Shown here piece after piece: positions 44,304 to 56,189 of a stretch of DNA of 64,000 bases. Position 1 is the stretch's first letter, and every line of letters starts with the position of its first letter. The stretch lies in contig NZ_CP104302.1 in the NCBI RefSeq assembly GCF_025215495.1, forward strand, positions 1,426,001 through 1,490,000, in the 5' to 3' direction. Below the pieces are notes generated by a model, which ran no database searches, was not told the DNA's origin, and worked only from the letters and a program-made list of their open reading frames with translations. A program made the translations under genes and the position numbers. The DNA comes from Mycolicibacterium brumae. GTDB taxonomy: Bacteria; Actinomycetota; Actinomycetes; Mycobacteriales; Mycobacteriaceae.

Positions 44304-46565
44304 GTGAGCTCTTCTGTGCCGGTGACCGCCGCGGCCGTCGACGACGTCGACGCCGTGCCGCGTCGGGTCCGCCTCGACGTCGGCGGCATGACCTGCGGCG
44401 CGTGCGCGGCCCGGGTGGAGAACAAGCTCAACAAGGCGCCCGGCGTGCGCGCCTCGGTGAACTATGCGACCGGGGTGGCCAGCATCGAGGCCGAACCCGG
44501 CGTCGACGATGACGCGTTGTGCGCGGTGGTGACCAAGGCCGGCTATTCGGCCGCCCCGCATGTGGACGGCGCGGGCCCCGGCCGGGACGCCGACTCCGAC
44601 AACGCCCGCGACCTGATGCGCCGGCTGGCGCTGGCCGCGGTGCTGTTCGTGCCGCTGGCGGACCTGTCGGTGATGTTCGCGGTGGTGCCCAGCACCCGGT
44701 TCGCGCACTGGCAGTGGGTGCTGCTGGCGCTGGCCCTGCCGATCGTCACCTGGGCGGCCTGGCCGCTGCACCGCGTCGCACTGCGCAACGCCCGGCACGG
44801 AACCGCGTCCATGGAGACGCTGATCTCGGTCGGCGTCACGTCGGCCACGCTGTGGTCGCTGTACACCATGTTCGGCCCGGCCGGCCGGGACACCGCCCGT
44901 CCCGACGGCGTGTGGGCGGCGCTGACCAGCAGCGACTCCATCTACCTGGAGGTGGCCGCCGGCGTCACGGTGTTCGTGCTGGCCGGACGATACTTCGAGG
45001 CCCGCGCCCGATCCAAGGCCGGCAGCGCGCTGCGGGCGCTGGCCGCGCTGAGCGCCAAGAACGCCGCCGTGCTGATGCCCGACGGCTCCGAGCTGGTCAT
45101 CCCCGCCGAGGAACTCAAGGAGCAGCAGACGTTCGTGGTCCGGCCCGGCCAGACCATCGCCGCCGACGGCCTGGTCACCGGCGGCGGGGCCGCGGTCGAC
45201 ATGAGCGCGATGACCGGCGAGGCCACCCCGGTCCGGGTCGAGGCCGGCGGTTCGGTGATCGGCGGCACCGTGGTGCTCGACGGCCGGCTGGTCGTCGAGG
45301 CCGCCGCCGTCGGCGCCGACACCCAGTTCGCGGGCATGGTGCGCCTGGTCGAGGAGGCCCAGGCGCAGAAGGCCGACGCGCAACGCCTCGCCGACCGGAT
45401 CGCCGCGGTTTTCGTGCCGGTGGTGTTCGTCATCGCCGCACTCACGCTGACCGGGTGGCTGCTGGCCGGCGCGGCCCCGGACAAGGCGTTCGGCGCGGCG
45501 CTGGCCGTGCTCGTCATCGCCTGCCCATGCGCGCTGGGCCTGGCCACCCCGACCGCGATGATGGTCGCCTCCGGCCGCGGCGCGCAGCTGGGCATCTTCC
45601 TCAAGGGCTACCGGGCGCTGGAGGCGATCCGCGCGGTGGACACCGTGGTGTTCGACAAGACCGGCACCCTGACCGTCGGCCGGCCCACCGTCACCGACGT
45701 CACCGCCGCCGACGGTTGGGACGCCGACGAGGTGCTGGCGCTGGCTGCCGCGGTTGAGGCCGGCAGCGAGCACGCGGTCGCGCACGCCATCACCTCCGCG
45801 TGCGACGTGGAACCGGCGCCGGTCACCGACTTCATCGCCGCCGCCGGCCGCGGGGTGTCCGGCCAGGTGGGCGCCCGTCGCGTCGAGGTGGGCCGGCCCG
45901 GCTGGGTCAGCCGCGACCGGGTGGCGCCCGCGCGGCTCACCGACGCCCGGCGGTGCGCCGAAAACCGCGGCGAGACGATAGTTTTCGTGTCCGTCGACGG
46001 GGAGGCGGCCGCGGCGATCTCGGTCGCCGACGCGGTCAAGGACTCCGCGGCCGAGGCGGTGGCGGCGCTGCACGCCCGCGGCCTGCGCACCGTGCTGCTG
46101 ACCGGCGACAACGCCGCCTCGGCCGGCGCAGTGGCCGCCCAGGTCGGCATCGACGAGGCGATCGCCGAGGTCCTGCCGGAGGGCAAGGTCGACGTCATCG
46201 AGCAACTGCGCGCCGCCGGCCGCTCGGTCGCCATGGTCGGCGACGGCATCAATGACGGCCCGGCGCTGGCCGCAGCCGATCTGGGGCTGGCCATCGGGCG
46301 CGGCGCCGACGTGGCGATCGGCGCGGCCGACGTCATCCTGGTCCGCGACAACCTCGACGTGGTGCCCCAGGCGCTGGACCTGGCCCGGGCCACCATGCGC
46401 ACCATCCGGGTGAACCTGGGCTGGGCGTTCGGCTACAACGTGGCGGCGATCCCGCTGGCTGCGGCCGGGATGCTGAACCCGCTGATCGCCGGCGGCGCGA
46501 TGGCGTTCTCGTCGTTCTTCGTGGTTTCCAACAGCCTGCGTTTGCGCAAGTTCGGCGCTAGCTGA
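44304..46565 (+). CDS. ctpB: Copper-translocating P1B-type ATPase (CtpB-like)
   Basis: 753-residue heavy-metal P-type ATPase. The N-terminal HMA domain has [11 protein letters not shown] (Cys 31 and 34). Further motifs are TGEATPV (actuator), the membrane metal site CPC in [13 protein letters not shown] (about 407), the phosphorylation site DKTGTLT (about 450) and [10 protein letters not shown] (about 645). CPC plus the CxxC HMA indicates Cu(I). Length matches mycobacterial CtpB. GTG 44304 is divergent from sigC; the stop overlaps the convergent P450 gene by 8 bp. Direction of copper transport cannot be read from sequence. CtpA or CtpV are alternative paralogue names. Confidence 0.88.
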   Translation: MSSSVPVTAAAVDDVDAVPRRVRLDVGGMTCGACAARVENKLNKAPGVRASVNYATGVASIEAEPGVDDDALCAVVTKAGYSAAPHVDGAGPGRDADSDNARDLMRRLALAAVLFVPLADLSVMFAVVPSTRFAHWQWVLLALALPIVTWAAWPLHRVALRNARHGTASMETLISVGVTSATLWSLYTMFGPAGRDTARPDGVWAALTSSDSIYLEVAAGVTVFVLAGRYFEARARSKAGSALRALAALSAKNAAVLMPDGSELVIPAEELKEQQTFVVRPGQTIAADGLVTGGGAAVDMSAMTGEATPVRVEAGGSVIGGTVVLDGRLVVEAAAVGADTQFAGMVRLVEEAQAQKADAQRLADRIAAVFVPVVFVIAALTLTGWLLAGAAPDKAFGAALAVLVIACPCALGLATPTAMMVASGRGAQLGIFLKGYRALEAIRAVDTVVFDKTGTLTVGRPTVTDVTAADGWDADEVLALAAAVEAGSEHAVAHAITSACDVEPAPVTDFIAAAGRGVSGQVGARRVEVGRPGWVSRDRVAPARLTDARRCAENRGETIVFVSVDGEAAAAISVADAVKDSAAEAVAALHARGLRTVLLTGDNAASAGAVAAQVGIDEAIAEVLPEGKVDVIEQLRAAGRSVAMVGDGINDGPALAAADLGLAIGRGADVAIGAADVILVRDNLDVVPQALDLARATMRTIRVNLGWAFGYNVAAIPLAAAGMLNPLIAGGAMAFSSFFVVSNSLRLRKFGAS

Positions 46566-47859
46566 CGGCCGTCACGACCGCTCGCAGGCCGTGCGCCGGC
46601 CGCAGCGCGGCGTAACCGCGGGCGCTGATCCGCTGAGCGGGCAGCGCCAGCGAGGTCCGCGCCACCAGTCGGGCCAGCATCGCCGTGAGTTCGGTCGTCG
46701 CGAACCCCGCTCCGACGCACCGGTGCGAGCCGCCCCCGAACGGCAGGAATTCGTGCGGCGCGGGTTTGGCGTATAGCGGCGACCCGGGGTCCCAGCGCTG
46801 CGGCAGGAATCGCAGCGGCTCCGGCCACACCTCCGCCAGCCGGTGGGTCACATACGGGCTGAAGATCACGGTTCGGCCGGCGGGGATGCGTCGGCCGTCG
46901 AACTCCAGATCGTCGATGACCTTGCGGGCCGAGACCACCGCGGGTGGGCACAGTCGCAGAGTCTCTAGAACGACGCCGTTCAGGTAGGTCAGCTCGGCCA
47001 GGTCCGCGGCCGTCGGCGTCCGGTCGCCCAGCGCGTCGTGCACCTCGGCGCGCGCGGACTCCCAGGCGTCGGGGACGGCCAGCAGGGCGTAGACCGCCCA
47101 GCCCATCGCTGCGCTGGTGGTTTCGTACCCGGCGGCGATCAGCGAGACCACTTGATCGCGCACCTCATCGACGGACAGCGCAGCGCCGTCGGGCCCGCGT
47201 GCGGCGACCAGCCGGGCCAGCAAGTGGTTCTCGGCGGGGTCCACCGCTGCGATCTCGGCGTAGACGATCTCGTCGACCCGGCCGCGCGCGGCCATCGCGC
47301 GACGCCAGGCCGGCGTGCCGAGTCGGCGCTGCCAGGCCGACCGCTGCGGGAGCTGGTCGGTGAGGTCGATCAGCGGCTGCAGCGCCTCGCCAAGAATGTC
47401 GGCGTGCCGGGCCATTCGGGGGCCGAACAATGATTCGATGGCGCTGCGCCGGATCGCCGCGCGGAACTGCCCGTACGCGTCGACGGTTTCGCCGGGGCGC
47501 CAGCGGTCGATGACGGCGTCGGCGTTGGCGACCATGGTGGGGGTGTAGTGGCGGACCTGCCGAGGCCGCAGGCCCGGCTGAACCAGGGCGCGGCGACGGC
47601 TGTGGTCGGCGCCGTCGCTGACGATCAGCGCGGTCGGCCCGTCGACGGGGACCAGCGCCTGGAACGCCTCCCGCCAACTGAAGTGGTCCGAGTTGGCGAA
47701 GATGAACCGGTTCGCCTGGAGTCCAAGCAGATAGCTGTAGCCGTGTTGCCCGAGCCCCGCGTCGACGACGGCGCCCCGCCGCCGAAGCAGCCCCGCCAGC
47801 AGTTCCCCGGGGGCGTAGCGCACCGGCCAGCGCGCGTCCGTCGTGAGCGTGGCCGGCAT
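46558..47859 (-). CDS. Cytochrome P450
   Basis: 433 residues from ATG 47859. Landmarks: oxygen-binding I helix [13 protein letters not shown], the ExxR motif [20 protein letters not shown], and the heme-thiolate loop [17 protein letters not shown] with cysteine near residue 380. The CYP family could not be assigned. It begins 5 bp downstream of the CopD/CtaG-like stop on the same strand, so the two probably share a transcript. No adjacent ferredoxin was seen. Confidence 0.92.
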   Translation of the reverse strand: MPATLTTDARWPVRYAPGELLAGLLRRRGAVVDAGLGQHGYSYLLGLQANRFIFANSDHFSWREAFQALVPVDGPTALIVSDGADHSRRRALVQPGLRPRQVRHYTPTMVANADAVIDRWRPGETVDAYGQFRAAIRRSAIESLFGPRMARHADILGEALQPLIDLTDQLPQRSAWQRRLGTPAWRRAMAARGRVDEIVYAEIAAVDPAENHLLARLVAARGPDGAALSVDEVRDQVVSLIAAGYETTSAAMGWAVYALLAVPDAWESARAEVHDALGDRTPTAADLAELTYLNGVVLETLRLCPPAVVSARKVIDDLEFDGRRIPAGRTVIFSPYVTHRLAEVWPEPLRFLPQRWDPGSPLYAKPAPHEFLPFGGGSHRCVGAGFATTELTAMLARLVARTSLALPAQRISARGYAALRPAHGLRAVVTAVS

Positions 47860-47863
47860 AGCG

Positions 47864-49795
47864 TCAGTTCCGGTGTTTGGCCAGCTCGGCCAGCATCGCG
47901 TTGTAGGCGTCCAGGTCGTCGTCGCCGGAGTAGCCGGCGTCGGCGTGCCGGTCCGCGCGCCGCGCCGCGCGGCGGTCGGATCGGGCCCACTGCACGACGA
48001 GGGCGATCACCACGATCAGGATCGGCAGCTCGGAGGACCCCCAGGTGATGGATCCGCCGAGGTGCTGGTCGTCGATCAGGCTGTGCATCCACGGCAGGTC
48101 GAGCATGCGGTAGAAGTCGCCGCCGATGATCGAGGTCATGGTCATCAGCGCGATGCCGAAGAACGCGTGGAACGGCATCACCGCGAACAGCACAGCCAGC
48201 CGGCCCAGGAACGGCAGCCGGCGCGGGCCTGGGTCGATGCCGATGATCACCCAGAAGAACAGGTAGCCCGACATCAGGAAGTGCGTCGTCATCAGCTCGT
48301 GGCCCCAGTGGTAGCGCACCAGGGTGTCGAACAGCGGGGTGAAGTACACGATGTAGAGCGTCGAGACGAACATCAGGAACGCCGTCGCCGGGTGCGCGAA
48401 GAAGCCGGTGAACTTCGAATGCACCAGGGCGAGCACCCATTCCCGCGGGCCGGGGGTGGCGTCGTGGTCGGCCGGGCGCAGGGCGCGCAGCGCCAGCGTG
48501 ACCGGCCCGCCGAGAACCAGCAGGATCGGCACGAACATATTGATCAGCATGTGTTCGGCCATGTGCACGCTGAACATCGCCGACCCGTAGGTCCGCATGC
48601 CGGAGCTGGTGCCGATCAGCAGCGCCAGGCAGCCGATCAGCCAGGACAGCAGCCGGCCGGTGGACCAGTCGTCGCCGCGGCGGCGCAGCCGCAGGTAGCC
48701 GGCGATGTACAGCGCCGCCGCGACCAGCGCCACGGCCCCGAAGAACGAGTCGAACCGCCAGTCGGTGACGAGACGCCAGAGGTTCGGCGGGTCCGGTAGC
48801 TCGTAGCCGAGGAACACGTCCCAGATGGTGTAGTCGTGGTTGAGCAGTCGGGGCGCGGCTTGGATCGCCATCGCCGACACCGCCGCCACCGCCGCGGTGA
48901 TCGCCCAACTTGTGCCGGTCAGGTACCCGCCGGTGAGCGCGCCGCGCCGCCAGGCGAGGGCGTCGGCGGCGGTGACCGCGGTCAGCAGCACCGCGGCCAG
49001 CGCCAGCCACCGGCCGTAGTCGGTGCGCAGCAGGTCGGCCGGACCGTCGAGCAGCAGCAGCGCGAGCATCGCGCCGTAGGCCAGCGCGATCGCGCCGCCG
49101 CAGGTCAGGACCACGCTGATCCGGCGGGACAGCTCGGGGCCGGGGCGGCAGATGGCGGCGGTGACCCGCAACCCCGCGGTGATCGCGAGCATGGTCGCGA
49201 AGACGATGGCCGCGGAGCCGGCGTAGTCGTGGTCGGGGCCCTGGCCGGCGTTGCCCGTGACCGGCGGCGCGACCACAGCGATCGACGCGGGGATCAGCAG
49301 CACCGCGTGGGGAACCCAGCGCACCGTCAACCGCAGCGTGGCCGCGATCGCCGCCGCGCAGACGGCCACCACGATCCAGGCCCGGGCCATCTCGGAGACC
49401 GCCAGCGCGTCGGGCAGCCGGCCCTGGGCCAGCAGGGCGAAGCCGCTGGCCCCGGTGGTCATCCCGGCCTGAACGGGGATCATCAGCAGCGCGGCGACCA
49501 GCCACACCGCCGCGGTGACCTCGGCGAGCCGGTGCGCCCGGAACGACGGCGGATCGATCACGTGCGCGTCGTCGGGGCGCGCGGTGATCACCACATACAG
49601 CAGGGCCCCGAGGGTGACCGCGCCGGCCAGCGTCGCGGTGAAATAGCCCACCGGCCCGGCGATCTCGGTCAGCGGGCCCGGATCGGTCACCCGCGCCTGG
49701 GCGAACCGGCGGGCGCCGCTGACCGCGCCGTAGCCGGCCAGCACGACGGCCGCGACCAGGTATCCGGCCAGCAGCGGCCACCAGCGACGGGTCAT
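47864..49795 (-). CDS. CopD/CtaG-like copper membrane protein (Rv0102-like)
   Basis: 643 residues from ATG 49795 (MTRRWWPLLAGYLVAAVVLA); an in-frame ATG at 49870 would add 25 residues. The N-terminal half has about nine helices and resembles CopD copper-resistance proteins. The C-terminal half is a caa3_CtaG-type domain with His/Met-rich helices (MFSVHMAEHMLINMFVPILL, RYHWGHELMTTHFLMSGYLFF, MPFHAFFGIALMTMT). The fusion matches Rv0102, which neighbours ctpB in M. tuberculosis. Copper uptake or handover to heme-copper oxidase is inferred. Confidence 0.88.
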   Translation of the reverse strand: MTRRWWPLLAGYLVAAVVLAGYGAVSGARRFAQARVTDPGPLTEIAGPVGYFTATLAGAVTLGALLYVVITARPDDAHVIDPPSFRAHRLAEVTAAVWLVAALLMIPVQAGMTTGASGFALLAQGRLPDALAVSEMARAWIVVAVCAAAIAATLRLTVRWVPHAVLLIPASIAVVAPPVTGNAGQGPDHDYAGSAAIVFATMLAITAGLRVTAAICRPGPELSRRISVVLTCGGAIALAYGAMLALLLLDGPADLLRTDYGRWLALAAVLLTAVTAADALAWRRGALTGGYLTGTSWAITAAVAAVSAMAIQAAPRLLNHDYTIWDVFLGYELPDPPNLWRLVTDWRFDSFFGAVALVAAALYIAGYLRLRRRGDDWSTGRLLSWLIGCLALLIGTSSGMRTYGSAMFSVHMAEHMLINMFVPILLVLGGPVTLALRALRPADHDATPGPREWVLALVHSKFTGFFAHPATAFLMFVSTLYIVYFTPLFDTLVRYHWGHELMTTHFLMSGYLFFWVIIGIDPGPRRLPFLGRLAVLFAVMPFHAFFGIALMTMTSIIGGDFYRMLDLPWMHSLIDDQHLGGSITWGSSELPILIVVIALVVQWARSDRRAARRADRHADAGYSGDDDLDAYNAMLAELAKHRN

Positions 49796-49905
49796 TCCTG
49801 GGATTTTACGTTCGCCCGCCGACGGCATCGGCGCCCCGCCGGGAACCGCGGGGGCGCGACGGCCGACCATAGCTCTGTGCGTATGACTCTTCGGGGCGCC
49901 GCCTC

Positions 49906-50541
49906 ATGATCGCCGACCCGCTGCTGCGCTGGGCGGTGACCGCGCTGTTCGTCGCGGCCGCCGTCATTTGCCTCACCGCGATGGCCTCCGGGCGGGTGTC
50001 CGGGCCGCACTGGGTGAGCGAGGTGCTGCACCTGGCGATGTCGGTCGCGATGGCGGTGATGGCCTGGCCGTGGGGGATGGGCGTGCCGAACGCGCCGGCC
50101 ATGGTCGTCTTCGCCGCCGGCGCGCTGTGGTTCCTGGTGCGCGCGATCACCGGGCGGATGTGCGGCGGCCCGATCGCCTGGTACCACGCCGCGATGATGG
50201 CGGCGATGGCGTGGATGTACGCCGTGATGGGAAAGCTGATCCCCGGCCAGGGCGGCGACTCCGGACAGGACGGCCACGGGGGTCACGCGGGGCATGGCGC
50301 GCACGGCGGTCACGACGGGCACGGCGGTTCCGCCGCCGCCGATCCCGGCTGGATCACCGGGGTCAACGGGTTTTGGACGGTGTTCTTCGCCGTCGCGGCC
50401 GTCGTGCTGGCCTACCGCTACTTCGCCGGCCGCCGCACCCACAGCCGGGTGCCGGAGGAACTCAGCGTCGACGACGCCGGAGTGCTCGGCCAAGCCATGA
50501 TGGCCGCCGGCATGGCGATCATGTTCGGCGTGATGCTCTAA
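49906..50541 (+). CDS. DUF5134 membrane protein with His-rich loop
   Basis: 211 residues from ATG 49906. Helices are unusually Met-rich (LAMSVAMAVMAWPWGMGV, HAAMMAAMAWMYAVMG, MMAAGMAIMFGVML). A soluble loop carries alternating His/Gly (GHGGHAGHGAHGGHDGHGG, about residues 122-140). Met and His clusters of this kind bind copper, fitting the neighbouring CopD/CtaG-like gene, from which it is divergent by about 110 bp. Function not established. Confidence 0.82.
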   Translation: MIADPLLRWAVTALFVAAAVICLTAMASGRVSGPHWVSEVLHLAMSVAMAVMAWPWGMGVPNAPAMVVFAAGALWFLVRAITGRMCGGPIAWYHAAMMAAMAWMYAVMGKLIPGQGGDSGQDGHGGHAGHGAHGGHDGHGGSAAADPGWITGVNGFWTVFFAVAAVVLAYRYFAGRRTHSRVPEELSVDDAGVLGQAMMAAGMAIMFGVML

Positions 50542-50551
50542 GCCGGACTAG

Positions 50552-50588
50552 AACTGTGTTGCAGTTATATGAGAACTGCAGTACAGTT
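50552..50588. promoter_or_regulatory. Nested-palindrome operator upstream of the toxin-antitoxin pair
   Basis: Outer arms AACTGT (50552-50557) and ACAGTT (50583-50588), and inner arms GCAGTT (50561-50566) and AACTGC (50574-50579), share one centre. The A/T-rich centre contains TATATGA, which may be the -10 box. Two concentric half-site pairs are what an autoregulating ribbon-helix-helix antitoxin would bind. Confidence 0.65.
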
Positions 50589-50594
50589 GTTCGA

Positions 50595-50786
50595 GTGGAG
50601 ATCCGGGTCAGGTCGTCTGCCCGTCAACACGGAATCACCGACGCCGAGATTCGGTGCGTGATCGAGTTCCCGACGTTGGTGGTGCCGACCCGTTCTCGGT
50701 CGTTCCTGGAGGCTCGGCCGAATCTCTACCTCGGACGCCGCAAAGACCCAACGTTGCTAGGGAAGCCAATTAGGAGGACACCATGA
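50595..50786 (+). CDS. Short toxin-like protein of a type II TA pair, apparently truncated
   Basis: 63 residues from GTG 50595 (VEIRVRSSARQHGITDAEIR). The N-terminal half resembles actinobacterial TA toxins that open RVRSSARRHG-T-D-EI, with PTLVVPTRSRSFLEARPNLY and LGRRKDP. Relatives I remember continue with an IEVIAD...FHAM-RP segment that is missing here, so the gene is probably 3'-truncated. Its stop overlaps the antitoxin start (ATGA). Confidence 0.6.
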   Translation: MEIRVRSSARQHGITDAEIRCVIEFPTLVVPTRSRSFLEARPNLYLGRRKDPTLLGKPIRRTP

Positions 50787-51070
50787 CGGGCCGCACCGAC
50801 GACGACTACGCCGCAATGGCGGCGGATTTCGAAGCGGGCGATTTTGAGATTGTTGGTCCAGCCTCGGTGGGACCCGGAGCCTTCGTAAAGCTGAAAGAAG
50901 GGCGGCCGGCCGGTCGCCGTGAGGCTGGCGGCAGTACCCCGACCATGTCGGTGCGTTTCCCGAGTGACCTGCGGGAAGGAATCGCCCAGCGGGCCGCGGC
51001 CGAGTCGATCAAGCCCGCCGAACTGGTACGCCGGGCCGTCGCCGAGTACCTGATGCGGCATCCCGCGTAG
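50783..51070 (+). CDS. Ribbon-helix-helix antitoxin-like protein
   Basis: 95 residues from ATG 50783, 6 nt after AGGAGG. The N-terminal half is acidic (DDDYAAMAADFEAGDFEIVG). The C-terminal half is a ribbon-helix-helix domain (TMSVRFPSDLREGIAQRAAA, IKPAELVRRAVAEYLMRH). Likely represses its own operon through the palindrome at 50552-50588. The strong SD and coupling suggest it is still expressed even if the toxin is inactive. Confidence 0.78.
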   Translation: MTGRTDDDYAAMAADFEAGDFEIVGPASVGPGAFVKLKEGRPAGRREAGGSTPTMSVRFPSDLREGIAQRAAAESIKPAELVRRAVAEYLMRHPA

Positions 51071-51081
51071 TTGTGCGCTTT

Positions 51082-51956
51082 CTAGCGCCCGGAATTGGTG
51101 GCCGAAAGGCCGTAGAACCGGTCGAAGAACGCGTTGAGTTTCTCGATGACGCGCTGCTTCTTCTCGCCGTGACCACCGGCGGCTGCGAAGCGGGACACCG
51201 GTGGTCGCACGGTGGTGATTTCGGTGCCGGTGGTGCGCAGGGTGCCGTCGCGGAACGCGATATCGATGACGCGCCGAGTGTCAGCGGGCCGCAGGTTCTC
51301 CTCGGCGATGATCTTCGCCAGCTCCGCTTCGCGTTTGGAGGCGATGAACGCCTCCCACTCTTCGTCGACGGCGCCGTCGACGGAGACCGAGTCCACGAAC
51401 GCCTCAACGAGGTCTTTCTTGTTGCGCAGCGTCGGGCTGGCGTCGATGGCCCGAGTGATCTCGGCGCGAACTTCCTTGTCGTCGCCGTCACCGAACTGTT
51501 CACGGTGCTTTGCGACGAGCATGAGGATGTAGTCGACGTTGATCTCGACCTGTTTGATGAGCTCGATCTCGAAGACGACGTCGTCGTTGATGAGCTCCTT
51601 CTCCGCATCGCTGTCCCTGCGGAACTCCGCGTACAGGTCCAGGTACACACTGCGGTAGTCCTGGGCCTGGCGCTCGGTGAGCATCTCGCTGCCGGCGAAG
51701 TCGTTGAACGAGGTGAGGATGTTCTCCAGGCGCAGGATGGCGCCGAACAGCCCGAGGCCTAGATCAGGCCGTGAGCCCGCAGATTCTTGTCGACAAACAG
51801 GGTGTTGAGGGTGGTGGCGTCGAAGCCGGTCAGGAACATCGCGCGCACGCCCTCCCAGCACTGCTCCGGTGCTGTGGACAGAGGATAGTAGGAAGAGTCG
51901 GTGTAGCTGGGTGACGCGGAGTTTGGATTGACCCGATCGAATAGGCGTCTCTCCAC
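51082..51956 (-). pseudogene. hsdR: Decayed type I restriction enzyme R subunit (hsdR remnant)
   Basis: Two out-of-frame pieces on the minus strand. The upstream piece (to 51759) contains [20 protein letters not shown] and RAHGLI, the end of the HsdR motor domain. The downstream piece (51775-51082) is the C-terminal helical domain (LFGAILRLENILTSFNDFAG, YRSVYLDLYAEF, IKQVEINVDYILMLVAKHRE). The intervening motor-to-helical linker is deleted and the frame is shifted. No hsdM or hsdS is present in the window. Confidence 0.88.
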
Positions 51957-52038
51957 GATCCGAATCTAATCGTCACCCCAGTGCTGGTCCTGTCTTCTGC
52001 ACTCGCGCCCGAGGCCAACGGAAGTCACGTGGACTCGG

Positions 52039-52261
52039 TCATTCCCAGGCCTTGCGCATCAGCTGGGCGTCGTCGAGTCCGGCGGCCCCCTGTCCGAACC
52101 GCTCAAGGTCAGTGTGGGTGACCGTGACTCGCGCAACCAGGGAGTCCTGGGGTCGATCTGCGACGGATGCACTCGCCTCGCGACACGCCCACCTCGGCGG
52201 CGCGCGCGTCGATGCCGGCCAGCACGTCGTCGGGCACGTTGTGGATCACGATGTAGCCCAT
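52039..52261 (-). pseudogene. Frameshifted VapB/RHH-type antitoxin gene
   Basis: ATG 52261 reads MGYIVIHNVPDDVLAGIDAR and on to VSRGECIR, an antitoxin-like N-terminus. After that the sense continues one base out of frame as ADRPQDSLVARVTVTHTDLE then LDDAQLMRKAWE to TGA 52039. The span is 223 nt, not a multiple of three, so a one-base insertion near 52160-52165 is likely. No partner toxin remains next to it. Confidence 0.75.
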
Positions 52262-52300
52262 GCATTGATCATGACATCCGCGACCACCACATTTCGCGCC

Positions 52301-54512
<2,212 letters not shown>

Positions 54513-54516
<4 letters not shown>

Positions 54517-55745
54517 AACAACCCCGGCAGGTGGGCGCCCAGCGTCCACCCGCCGAGCGCCGCGCCCGCGGTGAGCAGCCCCACCACCAGCACGGCCACC
54601 AGTAGGTTGCGGCGCTGCCGGTGCCGGTCCCAGACGAACGCGGACATCTCCACGCCGGCGAATTGTGCTGGCGGGTAATCGGATTCGGCGTCCCGCTGAT
54701 CAGCGTCGAAGCCGAAGCCGTCCTCGGCGATTGCGGTGGCCTCCACCGCCCGGGGATGCCGGACGGTCTCGTGCTCGTCGGGGTCGCGCGGCAGCGCGCG
54801 GGTCGGGTTGCGGACCGGCGCCGGCGCAGCAGGGGGCGACAGGCGCGGAGGCGCGGCGACGGTCCCCCGGTCCGGGCGCGACGGCGTCGGCACCCGGAAC
54901 GCCGGCAACGCCAGCTCGGTGGCGATGGCGTCCAGATCGGCGGCCATCGCGGCCGCGTCGGGATAACGCTGGTCGCGGTCCCGCCGGGTCGCCCGGGCGA
55001 CGAACTCGTCGAACTGGGCCGGCACCCCGGCGATCGCCGCGCTGGGCGGCGCGACGTCGGCGTCGACCCGCCGGTAGGCCACCGCCAGCGCGCTGTCGCC
55101 GTCGAACGGGGTCGCCCCGGTGAGCAGCTCGTAGGTCAGCACACCCAGGGCGTACACGTCGCTGCGGGCGTCGGCGTCGCCGGTGGTCACCTGCTCCGGC
55201 GAGAGGTAGGCGGCGGTGCCCAGAATGACGCTGGTGGAGGTGATCCCGGCCTGCGCCAGCGCCCGGACCAGACCGAAGTCGGCGAGTTTGACGTCCCCGT
55301 CGGCGGAGATCAGCACGTTCTCCGGTTTGATGTCGCGGTGGATCAAGCCGGCCCGGTGCGCGACCGCCAGCCCGGCCAGCACCGGGCGCAGCACCGCGGC
55401 GGCGGCGTGCGGCGGCATCGGCCCGCGCTCACGCAGCAGGTCCCGCAGGGTGCCGCCCTCGACCAGTTCCATCACCAGAAACGGCCGGCGCAGGTCCACG
55501 CCCTGGTCGTAGACGGCGACCAGGCTGGGGTGCGACATCCGGGCGACGGCCTTGGCCTCCAGCTCGAACCGGTCCAGGAACTGCTGGTCGCCGGCGTAGC
55601 GGGAGTCCATCACCTTGATCGCGACCGGCCGGTCCAGCCGCAGGTCCACCCCGCGGTACACCGTCGACATGCCGCCGGAGGCGATCTCGTCGTGCACCTG
55701 GTAGCGACCTTCCAGGGTCGCGCCGATGAGCTCGTCTGCCGCCAC
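54513..55745 (-). CDS. pknL: Transmembrane serine/threonine protein kinase PknL
   Basis: 410 residues from GTG 55745 (VAADELIGATLEGRYQVHDE). Hanks-type kinase domain: glycine loop EIASGGMSTVYRG, lysine in VAIKV (about 44), HRDIKPENVL, DFGLV and an activation loop with ITSTSVILGTAAYLSPEQ. A Pro/Arg-rich juxtamembrane region follows, then one membrane helix (NLLVAVLVVGLLTAGAALGG) and almost no outer domain. As in M. tuberculosis it is divergent from the DNA-binding substrate gene, 39 bp apart. Confidence 0.94.
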
Positions 55746-55784
55746 GCGCCCATGGTAGAGGCGCCGCCTCCTAGACTGACGCAG

Positions 55785-56189
55785 GTGAGTTCCATTCCCG
55801 CCGGCCAGGACGTCCTCGATCCCGACGAGCCGGTCTACAACCTGCCCGAGGTCGCCGAACTGCTCCGGATCCCGGTCACCAAGGTGCACCAGCAGCTCAA
55901 GGACCGCCACCTGGTCGCGGTGCGCCGGAACAAGGTCGTCGTGATCCCGCAGGCGTTCTTCACCCCGGCCGGCCATGTGGTCCGGCAGTTGCCCGGGTTG
56001 CTGTCGCTGCTGCATGACGGCGGCTATGACGACACCGAGATCCTGCGTTGGTTGTTCACCCCCGACGAGTCGTTGACGATCACCGTCGACGGCTCCCGCG
56101 AGCAGACCGGGAACGCGCGGCCGGTGGACGCGCTGCACTCGCATCAGGCCCGCGAAGTGATGCGCCGGGCGCAGGCCCGGACCTTCTAG
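55785..56189 (+). CDS. DNA-binding PknL substrate (Rv2175c-like)
   Basis: 134 residues from GTG 55785 (VSSIPAGQDVLDPDEPVYNL). Winged helix-turn-helix-like N-terminal half (LPEVAELLRIPVTKVHQQLK), then LLSLLHDGGYDDTEILRWLF and the conserved tail DALHSHQAREVMRRAQA. The M. tuberculosis orthologue binds DNA and is phosphorylated by PknL. The N-terminal extension carrying the phospho-threonine there seems absent from this start. The 3' end overlaps mptA by 4 bp. Confidence 0.9.
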   Translation: MSSIPAGQDVLDPDEPVYNLPEVAELLRIPVTKVHQQLKDRHLVAVRRNKVVVIPQAFFTPAGHVVRQLPGLLSLLHDGGYDDTEILRWLFTPDESLTITVDGSREQTGNARPVDALHSHQAREVMRRAQARTF

